A stretch of 47,514 nt of DNA, from positions 1-47,514 of the forward strand of contig NZ_JAHFPY010000009.1 of assembly GCF_023266535.1 (NCBI RefSeq), given 5' to 3'. Origin of the DNA: Sphingomonas sp. (GTDB taxonomy: Bacteria > Pseudomonadota > Alphaproteobacteria > Sphingomonadales > Sphingomonadaceae). The translations under genes were made by a program, and so were the position numbers. This document shows, piece after piece, positions 8,846-20,732 of the stretch (position 1 is its first letter; the number at the start of each line of letters is the position of its first letter). Below the pieces are notes generated by a model that was given only the letters and a program-made list of their open reading frames with translations, had not been told where the DNA came from and made no database searches.

Positions 8846-10645
8846 TTAATACACCCGCTTCTTGGGCTTGATGTAGTCGATCTCGTCGGTGAGCGTGTAG
8901 GCGTGGACCGGGCGGTAATCGATCTTTACTCCGCCACCCTGGCCGCCCCAGCCGTCGAACCAGGCGACGGTGTGCTTCATCCAATTCTTGTCGTCGCGCT
9001 CGGGGAAATCCTCATGCATGTGCGCGCCGCGGCTTTCCTTGCGGTTGGCGGCGCAATGCATCGTGACCACTGCTTGTGAGAGGAGATTGTCGAGCTCGAG
9101 CGTTTCGACAAGATCGCTGTTCCAGATCAAGCTGCGGTCGGAAACGCGGACGTCGGCCATTTTCTTGTAGACGGCGTCGATCTTGGCCTGGCCCTCCGCC
9201 AGCGTCCGTTCGGTGCGGAACACGGCGCAGTCGGCCTGCATCGTGTGCTGCATTTCCTCACGGATCATGGCGGTCGGCAGTGAGCCCTCGGCGTGGCGGA
9301 ACTTGTCGAGCCGCGACAGCGCCATCTCGGACGCACCATCCTTGAGCAGCGGCTGGGCGGCACCGGGCTTGATCACTTCGGCCAGACGGAGGCCCGCGGC
9401 CCGGCCGAATACCACCAGGTCGATCAGGCTGTTGGACCCCAGGCGGTTGGCGCCATGCACCGAGACGCAGGCCGCTTCGCCGACCGCGAACAGGCCGGGG
9501 ACGACACTGTCCGGCTCGCCGTCCTTCAGCGTCACCACCTCGCCATGATAATTGGTTGGAATGCCGCCCATATTATAGTGGACCGTCGGGGTGACCGGTA
9601 GCGGCTGACGGGTCAGGTCGACACCCGCGAAGATCTTGCCGGTCTCGGTGATGCCGGGCAGCCGCTCGTGCAGGATCTTGGGATCGATATGGTCCAAGTG
9701 GAGGAAGATATGATCCTTCCTCTCGCCGACCCCGCGTCCTTCGCGGATTTCCATTGCCATCGAGCGTGACACTACGTCACGGCTGGCGAGGTCCTTGGCC
9801 GACGGCGCGTAGCGCTCCATGAAGCGCTCGCCCTCGCTGTTGGTGAGGTAGCCTCCCTCGCCCCGCGCGCCCTCGGTAATCAGCACGCCGACGCCGTAGA
9901 TACCGGTCGGGTGGAACTGGACGAATTCCATGTCCTGCAGCGGCAGGCCGGCGCGCAGCACCATGGCATTGCCGTCGCCGGTGCAGGTGTGGGCGCCGGT
10001 GCAGGAGAAATAGGTGCGGCCATAGCCGCCCGTAGCCAGCACCACGGCCTGGGCCCGGAAGCGGTGGATCGACCCGTCGTCGAGGCACAGCGCGACGAGG
10101 CCGCGGCAGACCCCATCCTCCATGATCAGGTCGAGCGCGAAATATTCGATATAGAAGTCGGCGTCATACTTCAGGCTCTGCTGGTAGAGCGTGTGAAGCA
10201 TGGCATGGCCGGTGCGGTCGGCCGCGGCGCAAGTCCGCTGAGCCGGCGGGCCTTCGCCCATATTCTGCATCATGCCGCCGAAAGCGCGCTGGTAGATCTT
10301 GCCTTCGCCGGTCCGGCTGAACGGCATGCCGGCATGTTCCAGTTCATAGACCGCCGCCGGTGCCTCGCGGACCATATATTCGATCGCGTCCTGGTCGCCC
10401 AACCAATCGGACCCCTTGACGGTGTCGTACATGTGCCAGGTCCAGTGATCCGGCCCCATATTGCCGAGCGAGGCGGCGATGCCGCCTTGTGCCGCCACGG
10501 TATGGCTGCGGGTCGGGAACACCTTGGTGACGCAGGCGGTTTTCAGACCCTTTTCGGCGGCGCCCATGGTGGCGCGGAGGCCCGAGCCGCCCGCGCCGAC
10601 CACGACGACGTCATAGACATGGTCGATGATCTTGTAGGCGGTCAT
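8846..10645 (-). CDS. sdhA: Succinate dehydrogenase flavoprotein subunit SdhA
   Basis: The catalytic FAD subunit of complex II, which oxidises succinate to fumarate on the cytoplasmic face of the membrane. The 599-residue protein has the FAD dinucleotide-binding motif [19 protein letters not shown] near residue 15 and the covalent flavin site [16 protein letters not shown]. It also has the catalytic block [21 protein letters not shown] and [21 protein letters not shown]. Its ATG overlaps the sdhD stop by four bases. No sdhB follows: the next gene downstream is an MBL-fold hydrolase. Confidence 0.97.
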   Translation of the reverse strand: MTAYKIIDHVYDVVVVGAGGSGLRATMGAAEKGLKTACVTKVFPTRSHTVAAQGGIAASLGNMGPDHWTWHMYDTVKGSDWLGDQDAIEYMVREAPAAVYELEHAGMPFSRTGEGKIYQRAFGGMMQNMGEGPPAQRTCAAADRTGHAMLHTLYQQSLKYDADFYIEYFALDLIMEDGVCRGLVALCLDDGSIHRFRAQAVVLATGGYGRTYFSCTGAHTCTGDGNAMVLRAGLPLQDMEFVQFHPTGIYGVGVLITEGARGEGGYLTNSEGERFMERYAPSAKDLASRDVVSRSMAMEIREGRGVGERKDHIFLHLDHIDPKILHERLPGITETGKIFAGVDLTRQPLPVTPTVHYNMGGIPTNYHGEVVTLKDGEPDSVVPGLFAVGEAACVSVHGANRLGSNSLIDLVVFGRAAGLRLAEVIKPGAAQPLLKDGASEMALSRLDKFRHAEGSLPTAMIREEMQHTMQADCAVFRTERTLAEGQAKIDAVYKKMADVRVSDRSLIWNSDLVETLELDNLLSQAVVTMHCAANRKESRGAHMHEDFPERDDKNWMKHTVAWFDGWGGQGGGVKIDYRPVHAYTLTDEIDYIKPKKRVY

Positions 10646-11040
10646 GCTGCAACCGGTGCGAACACGATCCGGGCCAGCGCGAACAGCGCGACCGAGGCGC
10701 CAGCGATCGCTGACATGGTCAGCAGATAATGCAGCGCGATGCGGTTGCCCTCGTCATGGACATAATCATCGACGGCGACCTTGAGGCCGTCGAGGCCATG
10801 CTTGAATGCAGCGACGACGAACAGCGCCATCGGGATCGCGGTCCAGGCCGAGCTCAGCCACTCCTTGAGCGTCGCCAGCTCGAATTTCGGCAGCATGACG
10901 AGCGAGAAAAGCAGCCAGAAGGACAGCAGCACCAGCGCCACGCTGGTGAACCGCTCCTCCAGCCAGTGGCCGCCGCCTTCGCGGGCCGAGCCCAGTCCCT
11001 TGACCTTGCCCAGCGGGGTCGCGCTTTCGCCCAGGCTCAT
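10642..11040 (-). CDS. sdhD: Succinate dehydrogenase membrane anchor subunit SdhD
   Basis: A 132-residue anchor subunit with three predicted membrane helices (about 32-52, 63-83 and 103-125). It includes the family pattern [19 protein letters not shown] and [17 protein letters not shown], whose His and Asp-Tyr residues match the haem and quinone region of SdhD. Together with SdhC it holds the enzyme in the membrane and passes electrons to ubiquinone. It overlaps sdhC upstream and sdhA downstream by four bases each, so the three are translated as one operon. Confidence 0.94.
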   Translation of the reverse strand: MSLGESATPLGKVKGLGSAREGGGHWLEERFTSVALVLLSFWLLFSLVMLPKFELATLKEWLSSAWTAIPMALFVVAAFKHGLDGLKVAVDDYVHDEGNRIALHYLLTMSAIAGASVALFALARIVFAPVAA

Positions 11041-11432
11041 TTGCCCACTCCCATCAAAATGTACCAGGTCAGCGCGGTCGCGCTCAGCGACCCGACCAGC
11101 GTCATGATCGCCCAGAAGCGGTTGACCTTGAGCTCATAGCCGGCGCCGGTATCGAGCACGAGGTGGCGGAGGCCCGAGAAGAGATGCTGGAAGAAGGCCC
11201 AGGTCAGGCCCGCCAGGACGATCATCCCGGCCGGGCTCTGCGCAATCTTGGCGAAGCCGGCATAGGCCTCCTCGCCGCCGGCGATCGACACCAGCCACCA
11301 GGCCAGCACGGCCAGGCCGGCGACGGTAATGGCGCCACCGGTAACGCGGTGCAGGATCGATACGGTCATGTGCGCTCCCCACCTGTAGACGCCAAGGTGC
11401 GGCGAAAGGGGTCGCTCGGCTTTGCTGTTCAT
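11037..11432 (-). CDS. sdhC: Succinate dehydrogenase cytochrome b556 subunit SdhC
   Basis: A 131-residue membrane subunit starting with the family motif RPLSPHLGVYRWG, then SILHRVTG in the first helix (quinone site) and GLRHLVLD, where the His is the likely haem b ligand. Three membrane helices are predicted. The ATG at 11432 has GAGG four bases upstream and gives MNSKAERPLSPHLGVYRW. Starting earlier would add a Pro/Arg-rich stretch not found in the family. First gene of sdhC-sdhD-sdhA; its promoter must lie in 11433-11579, shared with the divergent chemoreceptor gene. Confidence 0.95.
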   Translation of the reverse strand: MNSKAERPLSPHLGVYRWGAHMTVSILHRVTGGAITVAGLAVLAWWLVSIAGGEEAYAGFAKIAQSPAGMIVLAGLTWAFFQHLFSGLRHLVLDTGAGYELKVNRFWAIMTLVGSLSATALTWYILMGVGK

Positions 11433-11579
11433 GGGTCCTCGAACCGCTGAATGGAAGGGCACCGAACCCCTAGGCAGCAACCGCTCAACTGGCAAGTTTC
11501 AGCGAGAGCTAACCCGCCTTTAACCATTGTCCCCGCATAGCGGCTCCACAACTCAGCTCCAGCGGGGATTCCGGTTAAA

Positions 11580-12926
11580 ATGGCGAATGTGGTTCAGGGA
11601 ACGTCCAACGGCGAATATGATCTGGCGCGGAGCCTGCATCTTTACGACACGAGCGGCGACTTGCCGGGCCGGGCCCGCGAGCTGTGGCAGCTGATCAAGG
11701 ACGACGCCAGGAGCTTCGCTCGCGAATTCTGGCGCCGCTACGCCATCTCGCCCGAGGTGAAGGAAACCTTCGACGACCAGCGGCTCGACCAGCTGGCCGA
11801 CAGGATCGTGCCCTTCATCCAGGCCAAATTCGAGCATTTGGACCACCCCAAATGGACCCATGAAGCCCAGGGCTATGTCGCCAAGGCGCTCGGCGGCGGG
11901 CTCAGCCTGTCGACCCTGCTCGCCGGGATCAACGCCGAGACCGAGGCTGCCTATGCGGCGATGCGCAGGCGGGTCGAGGATGAGGAAGGCCAGGTCCGCT
12001 TCGCCCGCACCCTGTCGGAAGTGCAGGCGATCGAAATCGACTGCTTCATCCACCACGGCATCACCATCACCCGCAGGGAAAGCGAGCAGGACCAGTCGCG
12101 TCAGGCCGGCAGCTTCAACAGCAAGGTGATGGGCGTGGTCCAGGACTGTACCCGCGAGAGCGACGAGCTGCGCGCACAGGCCGGCCATTCCGCCACCGCC
12201 GCTCGCGGCATGCTGGGCAAGACCAGCGAGGTTGCCGCGGCGGCCGAGCAGTCGGCGGTGGCGATGCGCGAGGCGGCGCAGACCGCGGCCGGCCTCATCC
12301 GCGCGATCGAGGATGCCAGGACCGAGGTCGAAGTCGCCGCCGGCGTCGCGACCAAGGCCGGCGACCAGGCTGACAAGGCCGTTGAAGTCAGCAAGGCCCT
12401 GTCGAACCACGTCGAAGCGATCGAATCGATCCTCGGCCTGATCCGCGACATTGCCGGGCAGACCAATTTGCTCGCCCTCAACGCGACGATCGAAGCCGCC
12501 CGCGCCGGCGATGCCGGCCGCGGCTTCGCGGTCGTCGCCCAGGAAGTGAAGTCGCTTGCCGCCCAGACCGCGCGGGCGACCGACGATATCACCAACAAGA
12601 TCACCGCCATCCAGCAGGCGACCAGGCAGACGGTCGAGGCCAATGGCTCGATCAGCTCGACGGTCGAAGAGGTCGAAGCCTCCGCCAACCGCATCCGCGC
12701 GGCGATGGAGCTGCAGGCCCAGACGGTGACGATGATCACTGCAGCGGTCGACGAGACCGCGCTCGCCGCCGATTCGATGAGCTCGACCATCGCCGCGATC
12801 CGCTCCGACACCGAACAAGTCGCCAAGGATATCGACCAGGTCGAACAGGGCTTTGGGCGCTTCTCGACCCGCATCGCCGATTTCCGTTCCGCCACCAGTG
12901 AGTTTGTGTCGACCTTCGCCGCCTGA
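11580..12926 (+). CDS. Soluble methyl-accepting chemotaxis protein with globin-like helical sensor (copy 1)
   Basis: A 448-residue chemoreceptor without membrane segments. Residues about 20-165 form an all-helical domain with spacing like globin-coupled sensors ([31 protein letters not shown]). H86 or H89 are possible haem ligands, but this is inference. A coiled-coil signalling domain follows, with the receptor tip [20 protein letters not shown] and [15 protein letters not shown]. It would talk to CheA/CheW, probably in response to a diffusible or redox cue. Codons for residues 209-426 are identical at DNA level to those of the next gene. No che genes are nearby. Confidence 0.88.
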   Translation: MANVVQGTSNGEYDLARSLHLYDTSGDLPGRARELWQLIKDDARSFAREFWRRYAISPEVKETFDDQRLDQLADRIVPFIQAKFEHLDHPKWTHEAQGYVAKALGGGLSLSTLLAGINAETEAAYAAMRRRVEDEEGQVRFARTLSEVQAIEIDCFIHHGITITRRESEQDQSRQAGSFNSKVMGVVQDCTRESDELRAQAGHSATAARGMLGKTSEVAAAAEQSAVAMREAAQTAAGLIRAIEDARTEVEVAAGVATKAGDQADKAVEVSKALSNHVEAIESILGLIRDIAGQTNLLALNATIEAARAGDAGRGFAVVAQEVKSLAAQTARATDDITNKITAIQQATRQTVEANGSISSTVEEVEASANRIRAAMELQAQTVTMITAAVDETALAADSMSSTIAAIRSDTEQVAKDIDQVEQGFGRFSTRIADFRSATSEFVSTFAA

Positions 12927-14151
12927 CCGGAAGGCCCAAGACCATGACCGCCCTGCAGCCATTGACGGACCATCAAGTGACCAACCGGCTGGAAGCCTAT
13001 AACAAGGGCGGCGCGCTCGAGCGCAGCATCCGTGGTCTGTGGGATCATGCCGGCGATATCGTCGAGGGCGAAGTCCGGGCGATGTACGACGACGAGGCCG
13101 CGACACGCGTCCGCACCCATTATACCTCGCCGGTCGACGCCAAATGGATGCAGTCGGTCGCCGAATATGGCCGCCACATCTACGCCGAGAAAATCTCCGT
13201 CCCGGCCTACATCGCCAAGCGCGACCGGCTGGTCAGCGGGATCATCGCCAGGCTGTTTGACAAATTCGCCGACGACCAGGATGTGCTCAAGCAATGCGTC
13301 ACGTCACTGCAGCAACTGACTGCCTATGAAACGGACATCATCCTCGCCCAGGTCGCGCTGCTGGAGGCCAATGAGGCGGCCAACAGCCGGGGCGAAGAGG
13401 GCCTGTTGTTCGAGCAGCATGTGGCGACCCTTGTCCAGCATACGGGGAGCCAGGCCGGCGCCCTGACCGACCGCACCCGTTCGACCGCCACGGCGGCGCG
13501 CGGCATGCTGGGCAAGACCAGCGAGGTTGCCGCGGCGGCCGAGCAGTCGGCGGTGGCGATGCGCGAGGCGGCGCAGACCGCGGCCGGCCTCATCCGCGCG
13601 ATCGAGGATGCCAGGACCGAGGTCGAAGTCGCCGCCGGCGTCGCGACCAAGGCCGGCGACCAGGCTGACAAGGCCGTTGAAGTCAGCAAGGCCCTGTCGA
13701 ACCACGTCGAAGCGATCGAATCGATCCTCGGCCTGATCCGCGACATTGCCGGGCAGACCAATTTGCTCGCCCTCAACGCGACGATCGAAGCCGCCCGCGC
13801 CGGCGATGCCGGCCGCGGCTTCGCGGTCGTCGCCCAGGAAGTGAAGTCGCTTGCCGCCCAGACCGCGCGGGCGACCGACGATATCACCAACAAGATCACC
13901 GCCATCCAGCAGGCGACCAGGCAGACGGTCGAGGCCAATGGCTCGATCAGCTCGACGGTCGAAGAGGTCGAAGCCTCCGCCAACCGCATCCGCGCGGCGA
14001 TGGAGCTGCAGGCCCAGACGGTGACGATGATCACTGCAGCGGTCGACGAGACCGCGCTCGCCGCCGATTCGATGAGCTCGACCATCGCCGCGATCCGCTC
14101 CGACACCGAACAAGTCGCCAAGGATATCGACCAGGTCGAACAGGGCTTTGG
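12204..14151 (+). repeat. 653-bp perfect direct repeat (12204-12856 and 13499-14151)
   Basis: The signalling halves of the two chemoreceptor genes are identical base for base over 653 bp, with an offset of 1295. The first copy runs from the codons just before [10 protein letters not shown] to GFG near the C-terminus; the second copy has the same limits. Sequence on both sides is clearly diverged. Such identity, including third codon positions, means very recent duplication or gene conversion. The repeat can also promote deletion of the 1295 bp between copies, which would fuse sensor 1 to the tail of copy 2. Confidence 0.97.
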
Positions 14152-14221
14152 CACGTTCACCGACCAGATTGCCGACTTCACCCGCAAGACCAAGGAATTC
14201 GTCGCCCACTTGGCGGCGTAA
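12944..14221 (+). CDS. Soluble methyl-accepting chemotaxis protein with globin-like helical sensor (copy 2)
   Basis: A 425-residue soluble chemoreceptor, 17 bases downstream of copy 1 and presumably in its operon. The first 180 residues are a helical sensor only distantly like that of copy 1, with the shared pattern LW...D near residue 32 and a KW pair at 67-68. H59 lies nine residues before W68, the spacing seen for the haem-binding His and Trp of some globin-coupled sensors, but haem binding is not established. Residues 186-403 are identical to copy 1, including the receptor tip. The last 20 residues differ ([16 protein letters not shown]). The two receptors therefore share one output module and differ in input. 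Confidence 0.88.
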   Translation: MTALQPLTDHQVTNRLEAYNKGGALERSIRGLWDHAGDIVEGEVRAMYDDEAATRVRTHYTSPVDAKWMQSVAEYGRHIYAEKISVPAYIAKRDRLVSGIIARLFDKFADDQDVLKQCVTSLQQLTAYETDIILAQVALLEANEAANSRGEEGLLFEQHVATLVQHTGSQAGALTDRTRSTATAARGMLGKTSEVAAAAEQSAVAMREAAQTAAGLIRAIEDARTEVEVAAGVATKAGDQADKAVEVSKALSNHVEAIESILGLIRDIAGQTNLLALNATIEAARAGDAGRGFAVVAQEVKSLAAQTARATDDITNKITAIQQATRQTVEANGSISSTVEEVEASANRIRAAMELQAQTVTMITAAVDETALAADSMSSTIAAIRSDTEQVAKDIDQVEQGFGTFTDQIADFTRKTKEFVAHLAA

Positions 14222-14228
14222 CAAAGGG

Positions 14229-14300
14229 TCGTCATTCCCGCGAAAGCGGGAACCTAGTTTTTCTTCTTTTGCTGGGTCCCCGCTTCCGCGGGGATGACGA
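14229..14300. repeat. Intergenic palindromic repeat (REP-like), copy A
   Basis: An inverted pair bounded by TCGTCAT and ATGACGA. Each end carries its own GC hairpin: TCCCGCGAAAGCGGGA on the left and CCCCGCTTCCGCGGGG on the right, with a T-rich middle (about 14257-14271). The same type recurs at 17456-17529. It sits between copy 2 of the chemoreceptor and the SDR gene and could act as a terminator. Confidence 0.85.
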
Positions 14301-14328
14301 ATGAAGGGTGGCTCGCTACTGCCAACAC

Positions 14329-15030
14329 ATGAACATCCTCCTGACCGGCGCCAGCCGCGGCATCGGCGCCGCCACCCTTGAGGCGCTCACCTCGGCCGGC
14401 CACCATGTCGCCGGCCATTCGACGCGTGGCGGCAATGGTTTGATTGCCGGCGACCTCGCCGACCCCGCCGCGCCCCGCGCCATCTGGAACGCCGCGCTCG
14501 ACCGGTTGGGCGGGCGGATCGACGCGCTGGTCAACAACGCGGGCATTTACGAAGGGGTTGCCGACGATGCTTCGGACGATGAATGGCACGCTGCCTGGGA
14601 CCGCACGCTCAGGATCAATCTGGAGGCAACGGCCGACCTCTGCCGCCTCGCCGTCGGCCATTTCCGGGCTAACGGTGGCGGGCGGATCGTCAACGTTGCC
14701 AGCCGCGCGGCCTTCAGGGGCGATTCATCGCAGCACTGGCACTACGCCGCATCCAAATCAGCGATCATCGGCATGACCAAGACCATCGCACGCGGCTACG
14801 CCGCCCAGAATATCCTCGCCTTCGCGGTCGCGCCGGGCTTCACCGTGTCGGAAATGACCGAGGAATATCTCGCCGGCCGCGGCGGTGCGGCGATCGTCGC
14901 CGACATTCCGCTCGGCCGGGTGACCAGCACCGACGAGGTAGCCGAAGCGATCCGCTGGCTGGCGACGGAGGCTCCCGCCGCGTCGACCGGCTCGGTGATC
15001 GATTTGAACGGCGCCAGCTATGTTCGCTAG
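14329..15030 (+). CDS. SDR-family NAD(P)-dependent oxidoreductase
   Basis: A 233-residue short-chain dehydrogenase. The cofactor loop TGASRGIGAA starts at residue 6, the NNAG motif follows in ALVNNAGIYEG, and the active-site pair is Tyr/Lys in HYAASKSA. The C-terminal loop FTVSEMTEEYLAG and the final DLNGASYVR are typical of classical SDRs. The substrate cannot be told. I use the ATG at 14329 (MNILLTGASRG); a GTG at 14308 would add seven residues. Its last codons overlap the start of the metallo-beta-lactamase gene by 11 bases. Confidence 0.9.
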   Translation: MNILLTGASRGIGAATLEALTSAGHHVAGHSTRGGNGLIAGDLADPAAPRAIWNAALDRLGGRIDALVNNAGIYEGVADDASDDEWHAAWDRTLRINLEATADLCRLAVGHFRANGGGRIVNVASRAAFRGDSSQHWHYAASKSAIIGMTKTIARGYAAQNILAFAVAPGFTVSEMTEEYLAGRGGAAIVADIPLGRVTSTDEVAEAIRWLATEAPAASTGSVIDLNGASYVR

Positions 15031-16003
15031 GGCCGCGCTTGCCTCGATCCTGTTGGCCAGCGTTGCCGCGGCGCAGATTTCCATCCCGCTTGGCAAGAAG
15101 CCACCTCAGATCGAGCGGCCGATCCACCCGATCGAGGAATGGGGTCCGCATTGGGCCGAGGCGTGCGGCGATTCGACCGACTGGGACAAGCCCGCCCCGC
15201 CCGTCCGGATCCACGGCAACACCTATCTGGTCGGGACCTGCGGCATTTCGTCGATCCTGGTCACCGGCGACGAGGGCCATGTGCTGATCGATGCCGGTAC
15301 CGAGAAGGGTGCCGACCTCATCGCCAACAACATCAAGGAGCTCGGCTTCAAGCTCCGCGATATCAAATATCTGCTGATCAGCCATGAGCATCTCGACCAT
15401 GTCGGCGGCGCAGCGCGGATGCAGCAGCTGACCGGCGCAACGCTGGTCACATCGCAAGCCGCCGAGCGCGTCCTCAACAGCGGCGGCGCCAGCGCCGACG
15501 ACCCCCAGGCCGGGATGCACAAGCCCTTCCCCGCCGCCAATGTCGGCCGCACGGTCGGCGACGGCAGCGAGGTTCGCTTCGGCAATCTGCTGCTGACCGC
15601 GATGCTGACGCCGGGCCACACGTCGGGCGCGACCAGCTGGCGCTGGGAGAGCTGCGACGGCGGCGTCTGCAGGACGATGGTCTACGCCGACAGCCTGACG
15701 CCGATCAGCCGCGACGATTACAAGTTCAGCGACCATCCCGAATATCTCGCCGCCTATCGCGCCTCGATCGCCAAGATCGCCGACAGCCGCTGCGAGATTT
15801 TGCTGACTCCGCACCCCTCGGCCAGCAACATGAAGGAACGGATGACCGGCAAGCTGCCGCTGTTCGATCTCGATGGGTGCAAGAATTATGCAGCGGAACG
15901 GACCAAGCAATTGGACGAACGGCTGGCCAAGGAAGCAGGTTCCTCCCCATCGCAGGGTGATGGGGAGGGGAACCATCCGGAGGATGGTGGAGGGGTAAAG
16001 TGA
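15020..16003 (+). CDS. Putative subclass B3 metallo-beta-lactamase
   Basis: A 327-residue secreted metallo-beta-lactamase-fold enzyme with a signal peptide ending near AAAQ (residue 19). All zinc ligands of the B3 subclass are visible: H122-E-H124-L-D126-H127 in SHEHLDHVGG, H200 in TPGHTSG, and H265 in LLTPHPSASN. The last block is close to the PHPGAS block of known B3 enzymes. Two cysteines (C207 and C212 region) may form a disulfide. By family it would hydrolyse beta-lactams in the periplasm, possibly carbapenems, but environmental members vary in activity. The final 18 or so residues (from SSPSQGDGEG) are encoded by a palindromic repeat and look non-functional. The start overlaps the SDR stop. 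Confidence 0.85.
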   Translation: MFARAALASILLASVAAAQISIPLGKKPPQIERPIHPIEEWGPHWAEACGDSTDWDKPAPPVRIHGNTYLVGTCGISSILVTGDEGHVLIDAGTEKGADLIANNIKELGFKLRDIKYLLISHEHLDHVGGAARMQQLTGATLVTSQAAERVLNSGGASADDPQAGMHKPFPAANVGRTVGDGSEVRFGNLLLTAMLTPGHTSGATSWRWESCDGGVCRTMVYADSLTPISRDDYKFSDHPEYLAAYRASIAKIADSRCEILLTPHPSASNMKERMTGKLPLFDLDGCKNYAAERTKQLDERLAKEAGSSPSQGDGEGNHPEDGGGVK

Positions 16004-16067
16004 TGTGCTTTCTACCCCTCCACCAGCTGCGCTGGTTCCCCTCCCCAAGCGAGCTTGGGGAGGAATT
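15938..16067. repeat. Two inverted copies of a ~60-bp palindromic element
   Basis: Left copy is about 15938-16000, right copy 16008-16067, in opposite orientation around TGATGTG. Read in the same direction, both give TACCCCTCCACC, then a short hairpin, GGTTCCCCTCCCCA, another hairpin and TGGGGAGGAA. The right copy ends with CCTCCCCAAGC-GA-GCTTGGGGAGG. The left copy lies inside the lactamase reading frame and the right copy ends directly before prmA, contributing GGGGAGGAATT before its ATG. Confidence 0.88.
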
Positions 16068-16958
16068 ATGAGCTGGCGGGTGACGCTGAAGTGCACCCGG
16101 GAAGAAGCGGAGGCGCTCCCCGAAGCTGCCGACCTGTTCGCGCTGGCCGACCAGCCACCGGTGATTGTCGCCGACGAGCCGGATCCCGACCAGCCCGACG
16201 ACTGGCGGATCCACGCCTATTTCGCAGAACAGCCGACGACGCAGGAACTGGTACTGCTCCGCCGCCTGACCGCGGACCCCGACCCCGAGATCGAGCATCT
16301 CGAGGATACCACCGACTGGGTGACGATGAGCCAGTCAGGCCTCGGCCCGATCCGCGCCGGCCGCTTCTTCGTCCACACGCCGATGCACTATGCCGACCGT
16401 CCGGCCGACACGGTCAATTTCGAGATCGACGCCGGCCTCGCCTTCGGCACCGGCCAGCATGACACCACCGCCGGCTGCCTCGCCGCGCTCGACCGACTTG
16501 AGGTGGTGGGGAAGCGGTTTGAGAATATCGCCGACATCGGCACCGGCACCGGCCTGCTAGCCTTCGCGGGCATGGCGCTGTGGCCGGAGGCGCGCGCCAT
16601 CGCCACCGACATTGACGAGATTGCGGTCCGCGTGACCGAGGAGAATGCCGCGATCAACGGGGTGAAGCTCGGTCATGGCGCGGGCCAGCTGTTGCTCGCG
16701 GTCGCGGATGGGATGGAGCATCCGCTGATCCAGGCGCGGGCGCCCTATGATTTGCTGATCGCCAACATCCTCGCCGGGCCATTGATCGAGCTTGCCCCGG
16801 CCTTCGCCAAGGCGGTCGCGCCGGGCGCCAGTGTCGTGCTGGCCGGCCTGCTCGATACCCAGGCCGATGCGGTTATCGCTGCTTACGAAGCCGAGGGGAT
16901 GAAGCTGGTCGAAGGCGGCACAGACCAGTGGCGGGTATTAGTGCTGGAGGCCGCCTAG
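16068..16958 (+). CDS. prmA: Ribosomal protein L11 methyltransferase PrmA
   Basis: Methylates lysines and the N-terminus of ribosomal protein L11 using S-adenosylmethionine. The 296-residue protein has the family block AFGTGQHDTTAGCLAALD. It also has the SAM-binding loop DIGTGTGLLAFAGM and the acidic end of the next strand (ATDIDEIAV). The substrate motif is DLLIANILAGPL, the PrmA form of NPPY. The ATG at 16068 is preceded by GGGGAGGAATT, an ideal ribosome binding site provided by the end of a palindromic repeat. Its stop codon shares the palindrome CTAG with the stop of the convergent NTF2-like gene. Confidence 0.95.
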   Translation: MSWRVTLKCTREEAEALPEAADLFALADQPPVIVADEPDPDQPDDWRIHAYFAEQPTTQELVLLRRLTADPDPEIEHLEDTTDWVTMSQSGLGPIRAGRFFVHTPMHYADRPADTVNFEIDAGLAFGTGQHDTTAGCLAALDRLEVVGKRFENIADIGTGTGLLAFAGMALWPEARAIATDIDEIAVRVTEENAAINGVKLGHGAGQLLLAVADGMEHPLIQARAPYDLLIANILAGPLIELAPAFAKAVAPGASVVLAGLLDTQADAVIAAYEAEGMKLVEGGTDQWRVLVLEAA

Positions 16959-17395
16959 CGCTTCGGCCTGCGCCACAACTGCAGCGAGCGAATCGCGGCG
17001 GGCACGTCCTTGTCGTCCTCTGGCCTCGACATGACCCGCTCGACCATCCTCCAGCTGCGCCGGACCCCGCCCTTCTTCCACAGGTCCGTGACCCACATCC
17101 TGCCCGACCAGTCATGGCCGTCGATGCTCGCCTCGATTTCCAGCTGCGTCGCGAAAATCGTTACCGAGCCGAGGTTGCGCACATAGATTTCGCCGAAGCG
17201 ATAGGCCCGGCAGGGGAACCGCTCCGCCGCCGCATCGATCCAGCTCTTGTAATCGAGCAGCACGGACGGTTTCGACCCGACCACCAGCCGGAAATTGCGC
17301 GAGGTGAGCGATTTGAGCGTCTTGGCGTCGCCGCCGATCCACGCCCGCATCCAGCGGTTTTCCAGCGTTTCAATGAGAGTGAGGATGTCGGCCAT
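16955..17395 (-). CDS. NTF2-like / DUF4440-like protein
   Basis: A 146-residue protein with the pattern of the SnoaL/DUF4440 group of the NTF2-like fold: an N-terminal helix LIETLENRWMRAWIGGDAKTL, then strands ending in SGRMWVTDLWKK and a C-terminal strand SWRMVERVMSRP. Members are small enzymes or ligand-binding proteins; function cannot be read here. No signal peptide is present. It is convergent with prmA, the two stop codons overlapping on CTAG. Confidence 0.75.
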   Translation of the reverse strand: MADILTLIETLENRWMRAWIGGDAKTLKSLTSRNFRLVVGSKPSVLLDYKSWIDAAAERFPCRAYRFGEIYVRNLGSVTIFATQLEIEASIDGHDWSGRMWVTDLWKKGGVRRSWRMVERVMSRPEDDKDVPAAIRSLQLWRRPKR

Positions 17396-17455
17396 ATGTT
17401 GCGCGGGAGTAATGGCGGCGGACGAAGATGCAAGAGTGGGCGGGGCCTGCTCTAG

Positions 17456-17529
17456 TCGTCACCCCCGCGAAAGCGGGGGTCCCGCTGATTTCAAGAAAAT
17501 CGGGATTCCCGCTTGCGCGGGAATGACGA
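17456..17529. repeat. Intergenic palindromic repeat (REP-like), copy B
   Basis: Same class as the element at 14229-14300: outer TCGTCA and TGACGA, left hairpin ACCCCCGCGAAAGCGGGGGT, right hairpin TTCCCGCTTGCGCGGGAA. The centre has its own inverted repeat, CCCGCTGATTT and AAAATCGGG. It ends 20 bases before the start of the next gene. Confidence 0.87.
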
Positions 17530-17548
17530 GTTTGTTCAACATCTGCTG

Positions 17549-20728
<3,180 letters not shown>

Positions 20729-20732
<4 letters not shown>

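Noticed and set aside
11553-13106. Long minus-strand frames opposite the two chemoreceptor genes
   Set aside because: They duplicate with the repeat and are antisense of the receptor signalling domain; no start signals or family motifs.
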